Positions 63,114 through 64,000 of a stretch of 64,000 bases of DNA are shown here, piece by piece. The notes beneath the pieces are model-generated. The model did not search any database. It was not told the DNA's origin and worked only from the letters and a program-made list of their open reading frames with translations. How positions within the stretch are numbered: position 1 is the first letter of the stretch; the number at the start of each line of letters is the position of its first letter. The stretch is from Bradyrhizobium jicamae. GTDB lineage: Bacteria; Pseudomonadota; Alphaproteobacteria; Rhizobiales; Xanthobacteraceae. The translations under genes and the position numbers were made by a program. The stretch is from contig NZ_JAFCKQ010000001.1 of NCBI RefSeq assembly GCF_018130215.1, forward strand, positions 496,001-560,000, in the 5' to 3' direction.

Positions 63114-63566
63114 ATGACCACGGTCAAATCCCCGCCTGCGCAAAGGAACACCGGTATCGAGGCGCGCTGCGCCGCGACCGGCATGCGCATGACCGAGCAG
63201 CGCCGCGTCATTGCGCGCGTGCTGGCGGAGGCCATGGATCACCCCGACGTCGAGGAACTGTACCGGCGCTGCGTGGCTGTCGACGACAAGATTTCGATCT
63301 CGACGGTGTACCGCACGGTGAAGCTGTTCGAGGACGCCGGCATCATCGAGCGTCACGACTTCCGCGAGGGGCGTGCGCGCTACGAGCAGATGCCCGAGAG
63401 CCATCACGACCACCTGATCAATCTGCGCGACGGCAAGGTGATCGAATTCACCTCCGAAGAGATCGAGAAGCTGCAGGCCGAGATCGCGCGCAAGCTCGGC
63501 TACAAGCTGGTCGATCACCGCCTCGAGCTTTATTGCGTCCCGCTCGACGAAGAGAGCAAGGCGTAG
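63114..63566 (+). CDS. Fur-family regulator (Fur/Mur type)
   Basis: A 150-residue metal-dependent repressor. The winged helix has MTEQRRVIARVLAEAMDHPDVEELYRR and ISISTVYRTVKLFEDAGIIERHDF (parts shown). The dimerisation domain has HHDH at 97-100 and LEKLQ-like EEIEKLQ. Both C-terminal Cys-x-x-Cys pairs of classical Fur are absent, as in alphaproteobacterial Mur/Fur proteins that respond to manganese or iron. The start at MTTVKSPP is preferred over an ATG 42 bases upstream. The rimI-fur-miaB order is conserved in related bacteria. Confidence 0.9.
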   Translation: MTTVKSPPAQRNTGIEARCAATGMRMTEQRRVIARVLAEAMDHPDVEELYRRCVAVDDKISISTVYRTVKLFEDAGIIERHDFREGRARYEQMPESHHDHLINLRDGKVIEFTSEEIEKLQAEIARKLGYKLVDHRLELYCVPLDEESKA

Positions 63567-63580
63567 ACTTCCAGCGCCCC

Positions 63581-63676
63581 GTCATTCCGGGGCGATGCGT
63601 CGGCATGGGACCTCAGATGCGCAATTGCGCATCGGGGATTCGGGGTTCGCTTCCTTTGGTCGCGCCCCGGAATGAC
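63581..63676. repeat. REP-like element, GTCATTCCGGG family, copy 2 (perfect arms)
   Basis: The arms GTCATTCCGGGGCG (63581-63594) and CGCCCCGGAATGAC (63663-63676) are exact inverted repeats. The interior has its own short palindrome GCGCAATTGCGC. It lies between the Fur-type gene and miaB. Confidence 0.88.
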
Positions 63677-63764
63677 CGCCTTGATCACTGGATTTTCGCT
63701 TCTATAGGCTATATTTGAGCCTTGGCGCCCGGATGGCGCCATTTCCACTCCGTTCCAGGGTTCC

Positions 63765-64000
63765 ATGACGACGCCGCGCAAGCTGCACATCAAGTCCTAT
63801 GGCTGCCAGATGAACGTCTACGATGCGCAACGCATGGTGGACACGCTGGCCGGCGAGGGCTTTGTCGAGACGGCAAGTGCCGATGATGCGGATCTCGTGA
63901 TCCTCAACACCTGCCATATCAGGGAGAAGGCGTCGGAAAAGGTCTATTCCGAGCTCGGCCGGCTGCGCGTCGCCAAGGATGAGGCGGCACGCCAGGGCCG
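63765..64000 (+). CDS. miaB: tRNA-2-methylthio-N6-dimethylallyladenosine synthase MiaB, N-terminal part
   Basis: The first 78 residues of a radical-SAM methylthiotransferase, cut by the window end. The N-terminal UPF0004 domain shows [10 protein letters not shown] and [22 protein letters not shown], which carry the first two Cys ligands of the auxiliary [4Fe-4S] cluster. It methylthiolates i6A37 in tRNA. It is 198 bases after the Fur-type gene, with a palindromic repeat between them. Confidence 0.93.
   Translation, partial: MTTPRKLHIKSYGCQMNVYDAQRMVDTLAGEGFVETASADDADLVILNTCHIREKASEKVYSELGRLRVAKDEAARQG

Overview
The window is high-GC, densely coded DNA with the gene content and order of the alphaproteobacterial family Nitrobacteraceae, most likely Bradyrhizobium or a close relative. 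This rests on the block rpsT, dnaA, dnaN, recF, gyrB, murA-like; a secreted protein resembling DUF3551; a Fur/Mur-type regulator between rimI and miaB; liv-type ABC clusters with an acyl-CoA ligase; and several families of short palindromic intergenic repeats. No tRNA, rRNA, CRISPR array, transposase or prophage was found. The genus is an inference from gene content.

Layout. 1-7100: an ArsR/SRPBCC/DUF899 stress-type operon, a small secreted protein, an orphan Bug solute receptor, a VOC protein, an acyl-CoA ligase, a cytochrome P450 and an HD-GYP response-regulator-like protein. 7250-14500: a two-subunit molybdenum hydroxylase (isoquinoline oxidoreductase type) ending in a strong terminator, two alpha/beta hydrolases, a Wza-like lipoprotein, MsrA and a small membrane protein. 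14600-24360: the replication block, with rpsT, a roughly 1.1 kb origin-like gap, dnaA, dnaN, recF, gyrB and a MurA homologue. 24400-31360: MATE exporter, DUF2867 protein, HCCA-isomerase-like protein, FUSC protein, MmgE/PrpD protein, and a secreted DUF3300 protein carrying a C-terminal S74 self-cleaving chaperone domain. 31490-43530: serine hydrolase, membrane-anchored AraC regulator, GNAT, pirin, PurC, enoyl-CoA hydratase, MetX-like acyltransferase, a GntR/FAD-oxidase/solute-receptor module, and an AhpD-like/DUF417 pair. 43850-51030: a six-gene operon in which an AMP-forming acyl-CoA ligase precedes a complete branched-chain-amino-acid-type ABC importer. 51050-64000: succinate-semialdehyde dehydrogenase, a beta-lactamase-fold hydrolase, another acyl-CoA synthetase, adenosine kinase, MurJ, TrpS, UspA, Nfu, TsaB, RimI, Fur/Mur and the start of MiaB.

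How the genes work together. The housekeeping core covers replication initiation (DnaA, DnaN, RecF, GyrB), translation (S20, TrpS, TsaB, RimI, MiaB), peptidoglycan (MurA-like, MurJ) and purine metabolism (PurC, adenosine kinase). Around it lies catabolic capacity for organic acids and aromatics: three acyl-CoA ligases, enoyl-CoA hydratase, P450, Mo-hydroxylase, HCCA-isomerase-like protein, dienelactone hydrolase and GabD. The most interesting signals are the S74 domain with an intact Ser/Lys dyad on an envelope protein, Asp in place of the catalytic Cys in the MurA homologue, a probably leaderless autoregulated arsR promoter, a structured small-ORF locus upstream of dnaA, the ligase-ABC operon, and a palindromic repeat lying directly against the tsaB start codon.
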